Positions 26,851 through 36,459 are shown, counted from the first letter of the stretch. The stretch: 64,000 nt of DNA from Candidatus Obscuribacterales bacterium (GCA_019637435.1 JAHBVO010000003.1:1-64000), one strand, 5' to 3'. Notes: generated by a model not told the origin, from the sequence alone. Numbers and translations: made by a program.

Positions 26851-27828
26851 ATGGTAGAGATGAAGTCCGAAGTTCAAAGCAATCCCACCGGGAACGACCA
26901 GTTCCATCCAAACCTAGAGCGCAATATCTTCGAAAGCGCTTACAGCGGGCAGATGACAAAGGGTGAGGATACACGACTTGCTTTCAACTCCACGACAGCA
27001 CGGCCACCATCAGACGGAGCGTGGCCGCCACCACTGCAGGTGGCAGACACGGACGGAAACATTCTTACTAGAAGCTCTGAAAAACAAAATAACGATGGCG
27101 CTAAAGCCGGTGAACCAGAGGGACACCACTCTGCCGAAGGCCCAAAGGCGACCGAAGAAAAACCGCCTGAGAAACCAGCAGAAAAACCTACTGATACCAC
27201 TGCTGAAAAAACAGCAGACAAACCTACTGACACATCTGCTGAGAAACCGGCAGACAAACCAGCTGACACATCCGCTGAAAAACCAACGGACGCTCAAGGC
27301 GATAAATCGATCGATCCGAGCCTTCCACCAGAATTGCAGAACGAAGCGGCCTTAATGAAAAACTTGACCGGTCCGCAAAAGACGTTGGTGGAAACGGCAT
27401 TCAAAGCAGTGGGCACGCCACTCTGGGCCGCATCCGAATATGCGGACATCACCGGCAACGGACGTTACGGATGCGCAGCTTCGGAATCGATTGTCAAACA
27501 GAGAGCCGGTTATGATTACGCAGACAGTCCACTGGTTTCCGGTCTGGTCAACCAACTGCAAAAAAATGGCTGGACTAAACATCCATTCGACGAGCGCCAA
27601 CCCGGAGATACAATCATCCGGCACAAAGCAGGTCAGCACTGGAAGAAGGGCGGCGGCAACGCTCACATCGGCACTGTAGGCGCTGATATCAACTTCGCCT
27701 ACAACAACAATTCCGATTCCGCGACCTGGTCCTATAAGCCAATCAATGAATCATTCAGCCCGCGCAGCAAGCGATTCGTACTGAGACCTCCAGTCGAGTC
27801 TGAAACCTTGGTCGCCAAAGGCCGCTAG
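26851..27828 (+). CDS. Papain-fold (NlpC/P60- or CHAP-like) protein with Pro/Glu/Lys repeat linker
   Basis: 325 aa, no Sec signal, AGCGGAG before the ATG. Residues 95-150 are repeats of 8-13 residues (EKPADKPADTSAEKPTD type), a likely extended linker or wall-spanning region. The catalytic-like domain (about 200-315) has Cys208 in YGCAASES, His272 in NAHIGTVG and the Asn run NNNSDS, matching the active-looking second domain of the upstream protein (Cys-His spacing 64 versus 63). Probably a peptidoglycan hydrolase or amidase-like enzyme. Same operon-like orientation as the upstream gene; converges with the beta-helix gene (9 nt apart). Confidence 0.8.
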   Translation: MVEMKSEVQSNPTGNDQFHPNLERNIFESAYSGQMTKGEDTRLAFNSTTARPPSDGAWPPPLQVADTDGNILTRSSEKQNNDGAKAGEPEGHHSAEGPKATEEKPPEKPAEKPTDTTAEKTADKPTDTSAEKPADKPADTSAEKPTDAQGDKSIDPSLPPELQNEAALMKNLTGPQKTLVETAFKAVGTPLWAASEYADITGNGRYGCAASESIVKQRAGYDYADSPLVSGLVNQLQKNGWTKHPFDERQPGDTIIRHKAGQHWKKGGGNAHIGTVGADINFAYNNNSDSATWSYKPINESFSPRSKRFVLRPPVESETLVAKGR

Positions 27829-27837
27829 CCCAGCAAG

Positions 27838-29493
27838 CTAATACCTGTTGTTTCGGATAACAACGTCGCTTCCCACGTTGTTCTGGAGCCAGATGGGTTT
27901 TCTGTTTCCGCGCAGGTCGTTGTTCTCAACACTCGAACCGGTGACGCCACCATTACTAGTATCACCACCGCCCAGTGTGATTCCAGCCAGTCGAGTGCCT
28001 TGAATGCGATTGCCGCGCACATGGACCTTTTCCGTATTCCAGCCTTCGCGCTCAGATGCGATCTCAATTCCATAAGTCGCGTTGCGGACGTCGTTGTTTT
28101 CAATCCAAACATCTCGGCCACCATCAACATAAATCCCGGCCGCGCTGCGACGTCCGCTCAGATCAATATTCCAAACCTGATTATTAGCAATCACGCCCCG
28201 ACGCGCGCGATCATCCTTGCCTGAAATGCGCTCTCCACCAATCACGTCGATACCAATGTTATCGTTGTCGTGCACCTTATTGTTCAAGATCTTGAAACCA
28301 TCAACGTTTCCGTTAACCACAACAGCCTCGCTCGTTCCAAGTTTCAAATGGTGAACGTTGTTCCCTTCTATGCGAACGTCTGTGATCGGCTGCTTACCGG
28401 CACCATAGATGCTTATTCCATGTGCATCTTTTCCACTTTCGACGTGATGAATGTCATTGTTTAAAATCGAGATATTATTGCTGCGACCATCTACAGCAAT
28501 CCCTGTCGGAGTGTCTCCGCCTCTGACATTTCTGATTTCGAAACCGTCGATAGTAACGTTGCGCCTGTTAGAGATGTGAATTGCACCGCCGCTGACTGAC
28601 TTGTCTTGAAGGTCTAAGATGGCTTTGCCGTCACCTCTCAACGTTATGTTGTTGCGAGTGATGTTTAAGCGTTCACGATAGACTCCTGGCTGAACATGAA
28701 CAACTGCGCCCTCCGGAGCTCTGTCGATTGCACGTTGAATGCTTTCTCCGGCTCGCACTTCGACAACCGGTCTTTTGCGGTCGCGCTCATTACCAGGTCG
28801 AACCTCGTGGCGCCGCTCTTCAGGTTTGCCCTGCTCGCGCCTGGCGGGTGTCGGTTCAAACCGTCTTTCTTCTGGGCGTGTCCGTTCACGTTCAGGAGTG
28901 TTCGGTTCCACGCGCCGTCCATCTGGTTTAGGAGGAAGGTCTGGTTTAGGAAGGTCCGGTTTGCGGCCGGGTTTAACAACGTCCGATTTCCGAACATCCG
29001 CAGGTCCGCTACGGTGCCCGTCCTTCTCGGCACCGCCGACTAATTTGCCGGACGAATCATACTCCCTTCGACTTAGAACTTGACCCAAGCGACGGTCGAG
29101 TTCTACACGCCTTCCATCAGAAAAACGGCTCACAATCGACTCTTTACCGGCTTTGTCTACTGTGGAAATTTGCTTGTGCAATCCGTCTTGCCGTCCGGAA
29201 AATGTCTGTTCTGTTTTTACAGATCCATCCGCCAAACGGCTCTGCTCCAGCGTGGAGAGCCTATCATGTCGCAATTCGGGGCGGTAAGTCAGTTTAAAAC
29301 CGTTTTGATCAAATGACAGTTGCGCTCCGCCGAGGTCGCCGCTTTTTTGAGGCACGTCCGGCCGCGTTTGCTTAGCAACATCAAAACCATCCGACAATCT
29401 GGCATCAGCCAGGTTGTCGCGCCCATCGCGGGCAGACGGTTCTATTCGATTATGCTTTGCGCCTTCGGATTCGATCATGGCTTCACCGCTCAC
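27838..29493 (-). CDS. Right-handed parallel beta-helix (pectate-lyase-like) protein
   Basis: 551 aa, no Sec signal. Start GTG at 29493; ATG at 29478 is an alternative, neither with a strong ribosome site. Residues 1-150 are polar with YwqK-like repeats. 160-245 is a Pro/Arg/Glu-rich linker (KPDLPKPDLPPKPDGRR). From about 250 the DUF1565-type start VRAGESIQRAIDRAPEGA, VVHVQPGVYRERL opens a beta-helix of about 12 PbH1 turns (ISNRRNVTIDGFEIRNV, ILNNDIHHVES, IENNDVRNATYGIEI). Such folds are polysaccharide lyases, epimerases or adhesins; catalytic residues cannot be assigned. Its neighbours share the same build (charged linker plus wall-type domain). Confidence 0.85.
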   Translation of the reverse strand: MSGEAMIESEGAKHNRIEPSARDGRDNLADARLSDGFDVAKQTRPDVPQKSGDLGGAQLSFDQNGFKLTYRPELRHDRLSTLEQSRLADGSVKTEQTFSGRQDGLHKQISTVDKAGKESIVSRFSDGRRVELDRRLGQVLSRREYDSSGKLVGGAEKDGHRSGPADVRKSDVVKPGRKPDLPKPDLPPKPDGRRVEPNTPERERTRPEERRFEPTPARREQGKPEERRHEVRPGNERDRKRPVVEVRAGESIQRAIDRAPEGAVVHVQPGVYRERLNITRNNITLRGDGKAILDLQDKSVSGGAIHISNRRNVTIDGFEIRNVRGGDTPTGIAVDGRSNNISILNNDIHHVESGKDAHGISIYGAGKQPITDVRIEGNNVHHLKLGTSEAVVVNGNVDGFKILNNKVHDNDNIGIDVIGGERISGKDDRARRGVIANNQVWNIDLSGRRSAAGIYVDGGRDVWIENNDVRNATYGIEIASEREGWNTEKVHVRGNRIQGTRLAGITLGGGDTSNGGVTGSSVENNDLRGNRKPIWLQNNVGSDVVIRNNRY

Positions 29494-29605
29494 ATCATGC
29501 TTCGAGAATATTCGACCGCAATCAGGGATGCGTGACTTGAAGACCGACTGGACCTGTAGAAAATTCGCTCCAAAAATCGCCGGCGAAAAACCGCTACAAC
29601 GAACA

Positions 29606-29625
29606 ACCGACCCTTTCGGGTCGGT
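29606..29625 (-). other. Short GNRA-type stem-loop
   Basis: ACCGACCC-GAAA-GGGTCGGT on the minus strand, an 8-bp perfect stem, 72 nt after the 29697-30209 stop. There is no T run, so possibly a transcript-end or stability element. Confidence 0.4.
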
Positions 29626-29696
29626 CCTTCGCGCTGCACTGTAAAAGCTAGTCTGATTTTTCTTCTTCGTAGGAAACCGACGCCGCCGGTCCCTTT

Positions 29697-30209
29697 CTAG
29701 TTGCTACGCAGGCATGCAATGACTGTCTTCATTGGCACGTAACCGCCTTGCGTATCGGCAATCAACAGATCGCCTTTATCGAGTTTGTAACTTCCGCCGC
29801 GTGTGGGCGGGAAGATGACGTCCGGTTGAGGAGCCGAATAATTGTTATACGGTCCAAAGTCAACGCGGGCCGCATAGGGCAAACTCATCCCTGCATTCAG
29901 GTAATTGCTGAGCTGTGTGAGTTCTTGAGCGGGCGCGGCAAACGGGTCCGGGTGATCGCTCACAAACCATTCGACAGTCTTCAACGTAACTTCGGCTGCT
30001 AGAGCCAATTCCTGACGCTGGTTGTGAATCAGATTTTCATCTTTGATTATGGGTCTGTCGAGACCGGCACTACCGGCAATGGCAAACACATACGATTCAA
30101 CCGGGTTCCGAATGGAGGTTACTTGGACAGTGGTCGGTCGGCTAACTTCAATGTCGGGTACGACTCGAAGGTGGCTTTGTGATGCAACTTGTTTAGCAGC
30201 GACCGTCAC
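29697..30209 (-). CDS. Hypothetical protein
   Basis: 170 aa from GTG at 30209, with GAGGGA 7-8 nt upstream. Not recognised. It has no signal peptide or membrane segment. The C-terminal 40 residues (SYKLDKGDLLIADTQGGYVP) look like a beta-rich small barrel (SH3-like). It stands alone between the beta-helix gene and gatB, divergent from gatB. Confidence 0.65.
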   Translation of the reverse strand: MTVAAKQVASQSHLRVVPDIEVSRPTTVQVTSIRNPVESYVFAIAGSAGLDRPIIKDENLIHNQRQELALAAEVTLKTVEWFVSDHPDPFAAPAQELTQLSNYLNAGMSLPYAARVDFGPYNNYSAPQPDVIFPPTRGGSYKLDKGDLLIADTQGGYVPMKTVIACLRSN

Positions 30210-30439
30210 GTTTCAGTTCCCTCGTGTTCCATGAGCACAATGTACATTTCGTTCGTTACTTCAACGTGACCAAAATGAGATTAACAAAACATTTTTGAAT
30301 TTTTCCTGAGCGGCACCCTTGAAATTGCCAACTAGCTTGGATTTCGATCTACCATATATTTTTTGCCGGGTGGCTGTTTCGGAATAAAACGCCCATTCGG
30401 TTCGATATCTATAGATTGGAATCAAAACCGGACCCTTAT

Positions 30440-31888
30440 ATGAAATACGAACCCGTCATCGGACTCGAAGTACACGCCCAGCTCCGCACGAAAACCAAAA
30501 TCTTCTGTGGCTGCCCCACGGATTTCGGCGCCAATCCGAACGACCAGGTCTGCCAGGTTTGCCTGGGCATGCCAGGCGTTTTGCCGGTTTTAAACAAACA
30601 TGCGGTCGAATGCGCCATCAGAGCTGGACTGGCGCTAAATTGCGAGATTTCGGAACAGACCCGGTTTGACCGAAAAAACTACTTCTATCCGGACTTATCC
30701 AAGGGTTATCAGATTTCGCAACTTGACAAACCGATCTGCAAGACCGGTCACCTGGTTATAAACGGTCGCACTATTCGCATAAACCGCGCCCATCTGGAAG
30801 AGGACGCTGGAAAACTCGTCCACGCCGGTGCGGCTGGTCTACACGGATCGGATTACAGCCTTGTCGACTACAACCGCGGCGGCGTTCCGCTTCTCGAAAT
30901 CGTGAGCGAACCGGATATCGAGACACCCGAAGAAGCGAAGGCTTATCTCACTGAGCTGCGAAACATTTTGCGCGCCATCGATGTTTGCGACGGCAACCTG
31001 GAAGAAGGAAGCTTCCGTTGTGACGCGAACGTTTCGATCCGGCCGGTTGGAGATAAGGAGCTTGGAACCAAAGCCGAAATTAAGAACATGAACAGCTTCC
31101 GTTCGGTTCAACGCGCGATTCAATCTGAAATCGAGAGACAAATCAACGTGGTCGAAGGCGGCGGCAGAGTTGTTCAGGAAACACGACTGTGGAACGAAGC
31201 TGACGGCACGACACATCCTATGCGCTCGAAAGAAGAAGCGCACGATTACAGATACTTCCCAGAACCTGATTTAGTGCCGCTTTCCATAGATCGTAAGTGG
31301 GTATCGGATGTTCAGTCCACACTTCCGGAACTTCCGGAGGCTAAACGCCAGAGATACGTAAACGAGCATGGTCTGTCAGTGGACGATGCCGTGGTCATGG
31401 TAGAAAATAAAGACCTCTGCGATTTCTTCGATGCCGCAATCAAACTTGGAACACCGGCGAAACCAGCAGCTAACCTGCTAATTGGACCAACGACTGCCTA
31501 TGTAAACGACAATAATCTCGAATTTAGTGCCATCAAAATGACACCGCAAAATTTATGCGATCTGGTCAAAGCCATTGAATCAGGCAAGCTTGGTTCAACC
31601 AACGCGAAAAAATTGCTCGTCGAATTGCTCGCTTCCACAGGAGATGTGAATAAACTGATCGACGAAAAGGGTCTTGCCCAGCTAAGTGACGAGACCGAAC
31701 TTCGCAAAATGGTGCAAGAGGTTTTAGCCCGTTCGCAGCCGCAGGTCGAGCAATATCGCAGCGGTAAAACGAAGATACGCCAGTATTTCTTCGGAGAACT
31801 GATGAAGGTTTCAAAAGGAAAAGCTAATCCGGAAGTGACCAATAAGATCCTCGATGAATTGCTTCCACAGCCGGAAGCCGGAGCATAA
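30440..31888 (+). CDS. gatB: Aspartyl/glutamyl-tRNA(Asn/Gln) amidotransferase subunit B
   Basis: 482 aa, the normal length. ATG at 30440 starts MKYEPVIGLEVHAQLRTKTK; an in-frame TTG eight codons earlier is not needed. Family landmarks: CQVCLGMPGVLPVLN, the zinc-site Cys, RKNYFYPDLSKGYQISQ, and EEDAGK near 125, DYNRGGVPLLEIVSEPD near 145, DYRYFPEPDL near 275, and the C-terminal YqeY/GatB helical domain. It binds misacylated Glu-tRNA(Gln)/Asp-tRNA(Asn) and works with GatA and GatC, neither in the window. Confidence 0.97.
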   Translation: MKYEPVIGLEVHAQLRTKTKIFCGCPTDFGANPNDQVCQVCLGMPGVLPVLNKHAVECAIRAGLALNCEISEQTRFDRKNYFYPDLSKGYQISQLDKPICKTGHLVINGRTIRINRAHLEEDAGKLVHAGAAGLHGSDYSLVDYNRGGVPLLEIVSEPDIETPEEAKAYLTELRNILRAIDVCDGNLEEGSFRCDANVSIRPVGDKELGTKAEIKNMNSFRSVQRAIQSEIERQINVVEGGGRVVQETRLWNEADGTTHPMRSKEEAHDYRYFPEPDLVPLSIDRKWVSDVQSTLPELPEAKRQRYVNEHGLSVDDAVVMVENKDLCDFFDAAIKLGTPAKPAANLLIGPTTAYVNDNNLEFSAIKMTPQNLCDLVKAIESGKLGSTNAKKLLVELLASTGDVNKLIDEKGLAQLSDETELRKMVQEVLARSQPQVEQYRSGKTKIRQYFFGELMKVSKGKANPEVTNKILDELLPQPEAGA

Positions 31889-31891
31889 TCG

Positions 31892-32356
31892 ATGGAATAC
31901 AGCAGGTTGATTTATTTCAAATCGTCGAAGCTGCCCACGATAGAACAAGTGGTGAAGGCGCTTTCGCAAGACTCAGACCTGCGCGTTTCCATTGACGACA
32001 AGTATGAAATGCTCTACAAGGACGACGCCGTTTCCTACTCAGTGGGCGAAACGATCCTGATCGATGATGGAACATTTTCGATGCTGATTGGTATGACCAC
32101 TGAATCTCACGTGGCTAAGGAAGCAGAAAAACTGGCGCAGGATTTGCTGAAGACTGTTGCCGTAAATTCGCCACAAGAGCAAATTCTGGCGAAGCTCGCG
32201 ACATGCGACGCCCGCTTCGAGATCGGCGGCGTCTTCCCTGATGAGCTCAAGGATCTTTTCGAAGATCACACAGAGACATTTGACCTGGTCGACGAGCATT
32301 TAGAGACGCTCGTCGACGGAATAGTCGTAGATCCGGATAGAAACGAACTCAAATAA
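31892..32356 (+). CDS. Hypothetical acidic protein coupled to gatB
   Basis: 154 aa, acidic, no signal or membrane segment. It begins 3 nt after the gatB stop, so translation is probably coupled. Alternating strands in the first 85 residues (YFKSSKLPTIEQVVKALSQD, ILIDDGTFSMLIG) then helices. I do not recognise a family. The tight link suggests expression together with the amidotransferase, not necessarily a related function. Confidence 0.75.
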   Translation: MEYSRLIYFKSSKLPTIEQVVKALSQDSDLRVSIDDKYEMLYKDDAVSYSVGETILIDDGTFSMLIGMTTESHVAKEAEKLAQDLLKTVAVNSPQEQILAKLATCDARFEIGGVFPDELKDLFEDHTETFDLVDEHLETLVDGIVVDPDRNELK

Positions 32357-32474
32357 GCGCAGCTATCCATGAGGTTCTTCATCGGGACGTACGCGTTTTT
32401 CACTAAATTTTTGAATTCCACATCTTTGTCACAAACCAAGACTTATACTAAATGTATCGAAAGCGCCACTCCGC

Positions 32475-32605
32475 ACTTCACTCGCTCAAGTCCTTCGCAC
32501 TGCACGGTTTCCCGCTCACTTACTACATAAGTCCTTCGCAAAGACTCTCCAGCACTCACTCGCAAAGTCCTTCGCGCTGCACAGGTTTCCGCTCACTCGC
32601 TCGCT
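32475..32605. repeat. Short imperfect repeats upstream of 32632
   Basis: AAGTCCTTCGC occurs three times, and longer blocks (CTGCAC.GGTTTCC.GCTCACT) twice. They form a C/T-rich low-complexity leader just before an AGGAGG ribosome site. An in-frame extension through it exists but is not likely to be coding. Confidence 0.6.
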
Positions 32606-32631
32606 GCTCAACCCATTCAAGGAGGCCCACT

Positions 32632-33471
32632 ATGGCGGGTCAAACTTCTGATGCTCACTCGGATGCACGCACACTGGTAGACAGACAGGCTAGTGGTTTT
32701 TCGGCTGATTGTCTGTTTCAACAGTGGCCAAAAGATAGGCAAATGCAGGCTTACAGAGCGCTCAACGAAGTCAGTAGCGACTCTAATGCAAATCTGCCTG
32801 GTCTGACACTTTCGTACTCGGAACGCGGTCGTCATCTCACACCGGACAATGGCAGATGCGCTCCGGAAGATGTCGCAAAGCCCGTTCAACAACAAAGACA
32901 AACCGACAGTCGCCGGACAGAACACGTGAGCAGACCGGCGGACAACACTCCGAGTCCTCGCGAACTCGATCGCCTCGCGCATCCGGAACGACCGGCAGAG
33001 CGAATCGAAGACCTAGCCAAACGCGCACTGGACGGCAAGGACGAACGAGCAAAGCTCGACCTGAGAAAAGAACTTGAAAAACTTGCGAATGAGCCGAACA
33101 AAGAATTTCGCGATAAAGTCCTACAGAGAATGGTCGAAGACGGAACCTACCTGGCTAATCCGATGAACGGAAAGCCGCACGTAGAAGTAAAACGTGATGA
33201 ACGAGGACGTCCGGAGAGCATCACGTTCAGCAAAACTCTCGGAGTATATAAAGCCGAAATTCCAATGAACCAATCGTTGGAAGAACAAGTCACCGAGGCT
33301 CAAAAGAATTACATGGATTCGCTAGGCAAAATCACCGGCGGACTCGGCAAATTCGACACCGACGCGACGCTGAAGGCCTACGACATCATGAACGGAGCCG
33401 ATCCGACCAACGTCAGATGGTTCATGCTTCATAGGAAAGACCAGGGCAGACCGCTTCTGGACCGCAACTAG
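32632..33471 (+). CDS. Hydrophilic hypothetical protein
   Basis: 279 aa from ATG at 32632, chosen because AGGAGG lies 6 nt upstream. Not recognised. Residues 1-60 are polar, 80-130 Arg/Pro-rich and disordered, 135-165 a charged helix (RIEDLAKRALDGKDERAKLD), and the last 110 residues look folded (VEVKRDERGRPESITFSKTL, PMNQSLEEQVTEAQKNYMD). No signal peptide. In style it matches the other large hydrophilic proteins here (first gene of the window, 24851, 26851, 27838). Confidence 0.75.
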   Translation: MAGQTSDAHSDARTLVDRQASGFSADCLFQQWPKDRQMQAYRALNEVSSDSNANLPGLTLSYSERGRHLTPDNGRCAPEDVAKPVQQQRQTDSRRTEHVSRPADNTPSPRELDRLAHPERPAERIEDLAKRALDGKDERAKLDLRKELEKLANEPNKEFRDKVLQRMVEDGTYLANPMNGKPHVEVKRDERGRPESITFSKTLGVYKAEIPMNQSLEEQVTEAQKNYMDSLGKITGGLGKFDTDATLKAYDIMNGADPTNVRWFMLHRKDQGRPLLDRN

Positions 33472-33518
33472 GATCTGATAAATTGGGACACTCCTGAAAC
33501 TTTCAATGCAACACACCC

Positions 33519-33543
33519 AACGGGCGCTTAACCGCGCCCGTTT
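33519..33543 (+). terminator. Rho-independent terminator after 32632-33471
   Basis: AACGGGCGC/GCGCCCGTT, a 9-bp perfect stem with 6-nt loop followed by TTTT, 48 nt after the stop. Confidence 0.75.
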
Positions 33544-33691
33544 TAACGTTCGAGCATTGAAACACAAACGCGAACCTTGCGACTGTTTTTTATTTACAGG
33601 ATGAACAGAACCAATCTACTTTTCTTGTCGGCGTTTGGGGAAACAAACGACCTGAGTGGTATGAGTATAGAGTCAGACGGCTGCCTACTAC

Positions 33692-34411
33692 ATGCGCAGG
33701 TTAATGCTCCCGTTCGAGAAAAGTAGAAAACTTCTTGGTGCCGCTTTGGGCTTGGGCTTCTTGATGTGGCTCAGCGACGGCGCGGTCATACAGCCGGCTT
33801 TGACGTATAACTTCAAAGGCTATTATGCGCCGACTGTTCTGATATCACCCTTGCGCGAAGATATCGTCTACTCTCCCGTAGGGGTTGGAAGAATCACTTC
33901 TGGAGCCGGTTTTCGCCGACATCCCGTCACCGGCAAACACAGTTTTCACAGCGGCGTCGATCTCTCGGCGAAATTGAACGACAAGGTATACAACCTCCTT
34001 GATGGCGTCGTCACTCGGGTTGGATGGCGTGGTAACTTGGGTGTGGCTGTGGAGGTTTACCATCCATATCCAAATATCAAAACTATCAACGGTCACCTGA
34101 ACGCCTACAGCGTGCTGCCTGGCATGTGGGTTCAACGCGGTCGGGTAATCGGTTATGCGGGCTCGACCGGTCGTTCCACCGGTGTGCACTTGCACTACAC
34201 GGTCATAAAAGCTGATACCGGCGAGTACATCGAACCACTGGATTATTTGAAACAGGTCCCAGGCTATCTGGCTGCGCTGCGCTCTGCTCGTGCTCAACAA
34301 CAGATGCAGTACAACTTGAAAAACATGAAGAAACCGGAGGAAAAACCGGTTGATACGGATGATGAGGATCTACCGGACGAAGGCGAGAGCGAGAAAGAGT
34401 CATCGAAATGA
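33692..34411 (+). CDS. M23 (LytM) family metallopeptidase
   Basis: 239 aa. An N-terminal hydrophobic segment (about 14-32, KLLGAALGLGFLMWLSDGAV) is a signal anchor. The LytM domain has GAGFRRHPVTGK, HSGVD (HxxxD zinc ligands) near 89-93 and HLHY (HxH) near 169. These are complete zinc ligands, so an active peptidoglycan endopeptidase is expected in the periplasm. The C-terminal 35 residues are very acidic (DTDDEDLPDEGESEKESSK). Its TGA overlaps the ATG of the TPR gene by 4 nt (ATGA), indicating translational coupling. Confidence 0.92.
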   Translation: MRRLMLPFEKSRKLLGAALGLGFLMWLSDGAVIQPALTYNFKGYYAPTVLISPLREDIVYSPVGVGRITSGAGFRRHPVTGKHSFHSGVDLSAKLNDKVYNLLDGVVTRVGWRGNLGVAVEVYHPYPNIKTINGHLNAYSVLPGMWVQRGRVIGYAGSTGRSTGVHLHYTVIKADTGEYIEPLDYLKQVPGYLAALRSARAQQQMQYNLKNMKKPEEKPVDTDDEDLPDEGESEKESSK

Positions 34412-36459
34412 ACATGGCGCCAGACGTAGCTGTATCAACCTGGAAAAAGGGCAAACAACTTTTTCTTGATGGAAATTGGCGAGAAGCGGAAGAGGCTCTC
34501 ACAGCCGCTCTTGATGGCGTCCGAAAGGACGGCGACGACGAGGTTGTGGAACGCTCGGTAGTTGACCTCGAGTACATTCCATTGATGCTCGAGCTGGCGG
34601 AACTACTCATTTTGAAAGAACGCAAGCAGGACAGTCGCACGCTGCTTCAAGAGATCATAAACATAATCGAAGACCTTTACCCCGACGAAGAAGGGCTGCT
34701 ACTGGACGCCTACCTGTCTTACATAGACGCGCTCTCCATGTGCGATGACTTCGCAGAGGCGGAGCCTTACATTGACCAGGCGGTGGAATTAGCGGAAGAG
34801 AAAACAGAGCACATTGCCGATGGAAAACTGATCCAGGCGCTAACCACGAAAGCAGCCAGCTATCTTGCCCAGGAACAATTCGAAGAATCCGGACCTGTAA
34901 TTGATTCCTGTCTCGAACTATGCACCAAACACGGTATCACCAAAGGCGATGCTGTTTGCTCCGCATTATTGTTCAAGGGACTTCTGCTACACCTCGGCGG
35001 CGCGGTAGATCAATCAGAAGAAACGTTTTTAGAAGCGCTGGAAACAGTGCGCGACGAAATCCACTCGCGATCATTTCAAGATGTCTGCTTCGGCTACACC
35101 ACGCTTCTCATCTCGCAGAGCCGATTTAGCGATGCGATTGCGTTTCTCGACAAAGAAATTTCATTGCGCGAAAAGCAAACTTCACCTGAGCATCCGTTTT
35201 TGAAACGCGCGATCGCATCACTGGCAATCGCGAACGCGGCTTATGGCGACCTTGAAGAAGCTGAGGCGCACGCCCAGAGATATCATCGCCTTGTCGAGAT
35301 GATGGGTAACGCGGGCGCGGAGTTGCGTATCGATTGCTTGCGAACTCTAGTCGATATACTCGTCGAACAATCTCGATACGCCGACGCCGAAGTGCTTCTT
35401 AACCGGGCGAATGACATACTGGAAAACCTGCAAGATAACTACGTCAAAGCAACATTGATTTCGGATGTGGCTCGCTTGAAAGTCGAACTTGGACAGTACG
35501 ATGAAGCCGAACGCCTGTGCACAAGGGCACTGGCGATGACGACAGAAATCAAAGGTGAAGAGCATATCGAAACCGCAATGTGTTTGTCGATCCTCGGCAG
35601 CGCATATTTCTCTAATCGAAAAATCAATGAGGCAGAGGCTACATACCGCAGAGCCATCGAGCTTATAGAAAAACATCATCACTTCTTCACGTCATTTGTC
35701 GGCGCGGAAAACTATCGCAACCTCGGAATTATCTTGACGCAACAAAAGAAATTCGAGGAAGCCGAAGAGATGTTTCTAAAAATCCTCGCTCACCATGAGA
35801 AAAATAACGGTCAACTCCAGGTTCAAATGGCTGAAACCCATCGCAATCTCGGCGAACTGTTCGAAGCGCAAAACAAAAACCACGAGGCGCTCGGACAATA
35901 CGAAATCGCGCTTGCCATTGCTAAAAACATATACGGACCCGAGAATGCGGAGGTTTCAGATTACGTCTGTTTCCTCGCGGATATCCATAGAAAAGATTCG
36001 CGTTTTACAGAAGCGGAAGAATTGTACAAACACGCATTGAAGCTTCTTGAGAATACGCTCGGGCCGCAGCATCCCAAGACATGCACTTTACTGCAGCGCT
36101 TCGGGGAGATGGCGATCGAAAAGAAAGAATACATCGTCGCCGAAGAGTATTTCATGTCTGCGCTGCAACGCCTGGAGCAAACGCTCGGGACTATGCACCC
36201 TGAAATCGGCTACACATGCTATTGCCTCGGCGCCGCGTTCCACTGGCAAGAGAAGCTGCCGAAAGCCGAGGAGTTTTACAAGCGCGCTCTTGCAATTAAA
36301 GAAAAACAGCTCGGCAGAAAACACCAGGATCTCGCCAACATAATCGAGCCGCTCATCGATATCCTCGCCCATCAGAAAAAGTATCCAGAGGTCGAGGGAC
36401 TACAACGACGCATGCTCGAAATCAAAAGCTACGACGCGCAGAAGCAGCGAGTCGACTAA
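34408..36459 (+). CDS. TPR repeat protein (kinesin-light-chain type)
   Basis: 683 aa composed of about 13-14 TPR units of 42 residues with the KLC pattern (YANLADIYRKQGRYEEAE-like, e.g. DIHRKDSRFTEAEELYKHAL, LGPQHPKTCTLLQRFGEMA, and HPEIGYTCYCLGAAFHWQEK). No signal peptide or membrane segment; a cytosolic scaffold. It is coupled to the M23 peptidase by an ATGA overlap. At its 3' end it overlaps the convergent PQQ gene by 4 bp. Partners unknown. Confidence 0.93.
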   Translation: MNMAPDVAVSTWKKGKQLFLDGNWREAEEALTAALDGVRKDGDDEVVERSVVDLEYIPLMLELAELLILKERKQDSRTLLQEIINIIEDLYPDEEGLLLDAYLSYIDALSMCDDFAEAEPYIDQAVELAEEKTEHIADGKLIQALTTKAASYLAQEQFEESGPVIDSCLELCTKHGITKGDAVCSALLFKGLLLHLGGAVDQSEETFLEALETVRDEIHSRSFQDVCFGYTTLLISQSRFSDAIAFLDKEISLREKQTSPEHPFLKRAIASLAIANAAYGDLEEAEAHAQRYHRLVEMMGNAGAELRIDCLRTLVDILVEQSRYADAEVLLNRANDILENLQDNYVKATLISDVARLKVELGQYDEAERLCTRALAMTTEIKGEEHIETAMCLSILGSAYFSNRKINEAEATYRRAIELIEKHHHFFTSFVGAENYRNLGIILTQQKKFEEAEEMFLKILAHHEKNNGQLQVQMAETHRNLGELFEAQNKNHEALGQYEIALAIAKNIYGPENAEVSDYVCFLADIHRKDSRFTEAEELYKHALKLLENTLGPQHPKTCTLLQRFGEMAIEKKEYIVAEEYFMSALQRLEQTLGTMHPEIGYTCYCLGAAFHWQEKLPKAEEFYKRALAIKEKQLGRKHQDLANIIEPLIDILAHQKKYPEVEGLQRRMLEIKSYDAQKQRVD

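Noticed and set aside
32452..32631. Upstream extension of the 32632 gene
   Set aside because: Lies on C/T-rich nucleotide repeats; AGGAGG immediately before 32632 decides the start.
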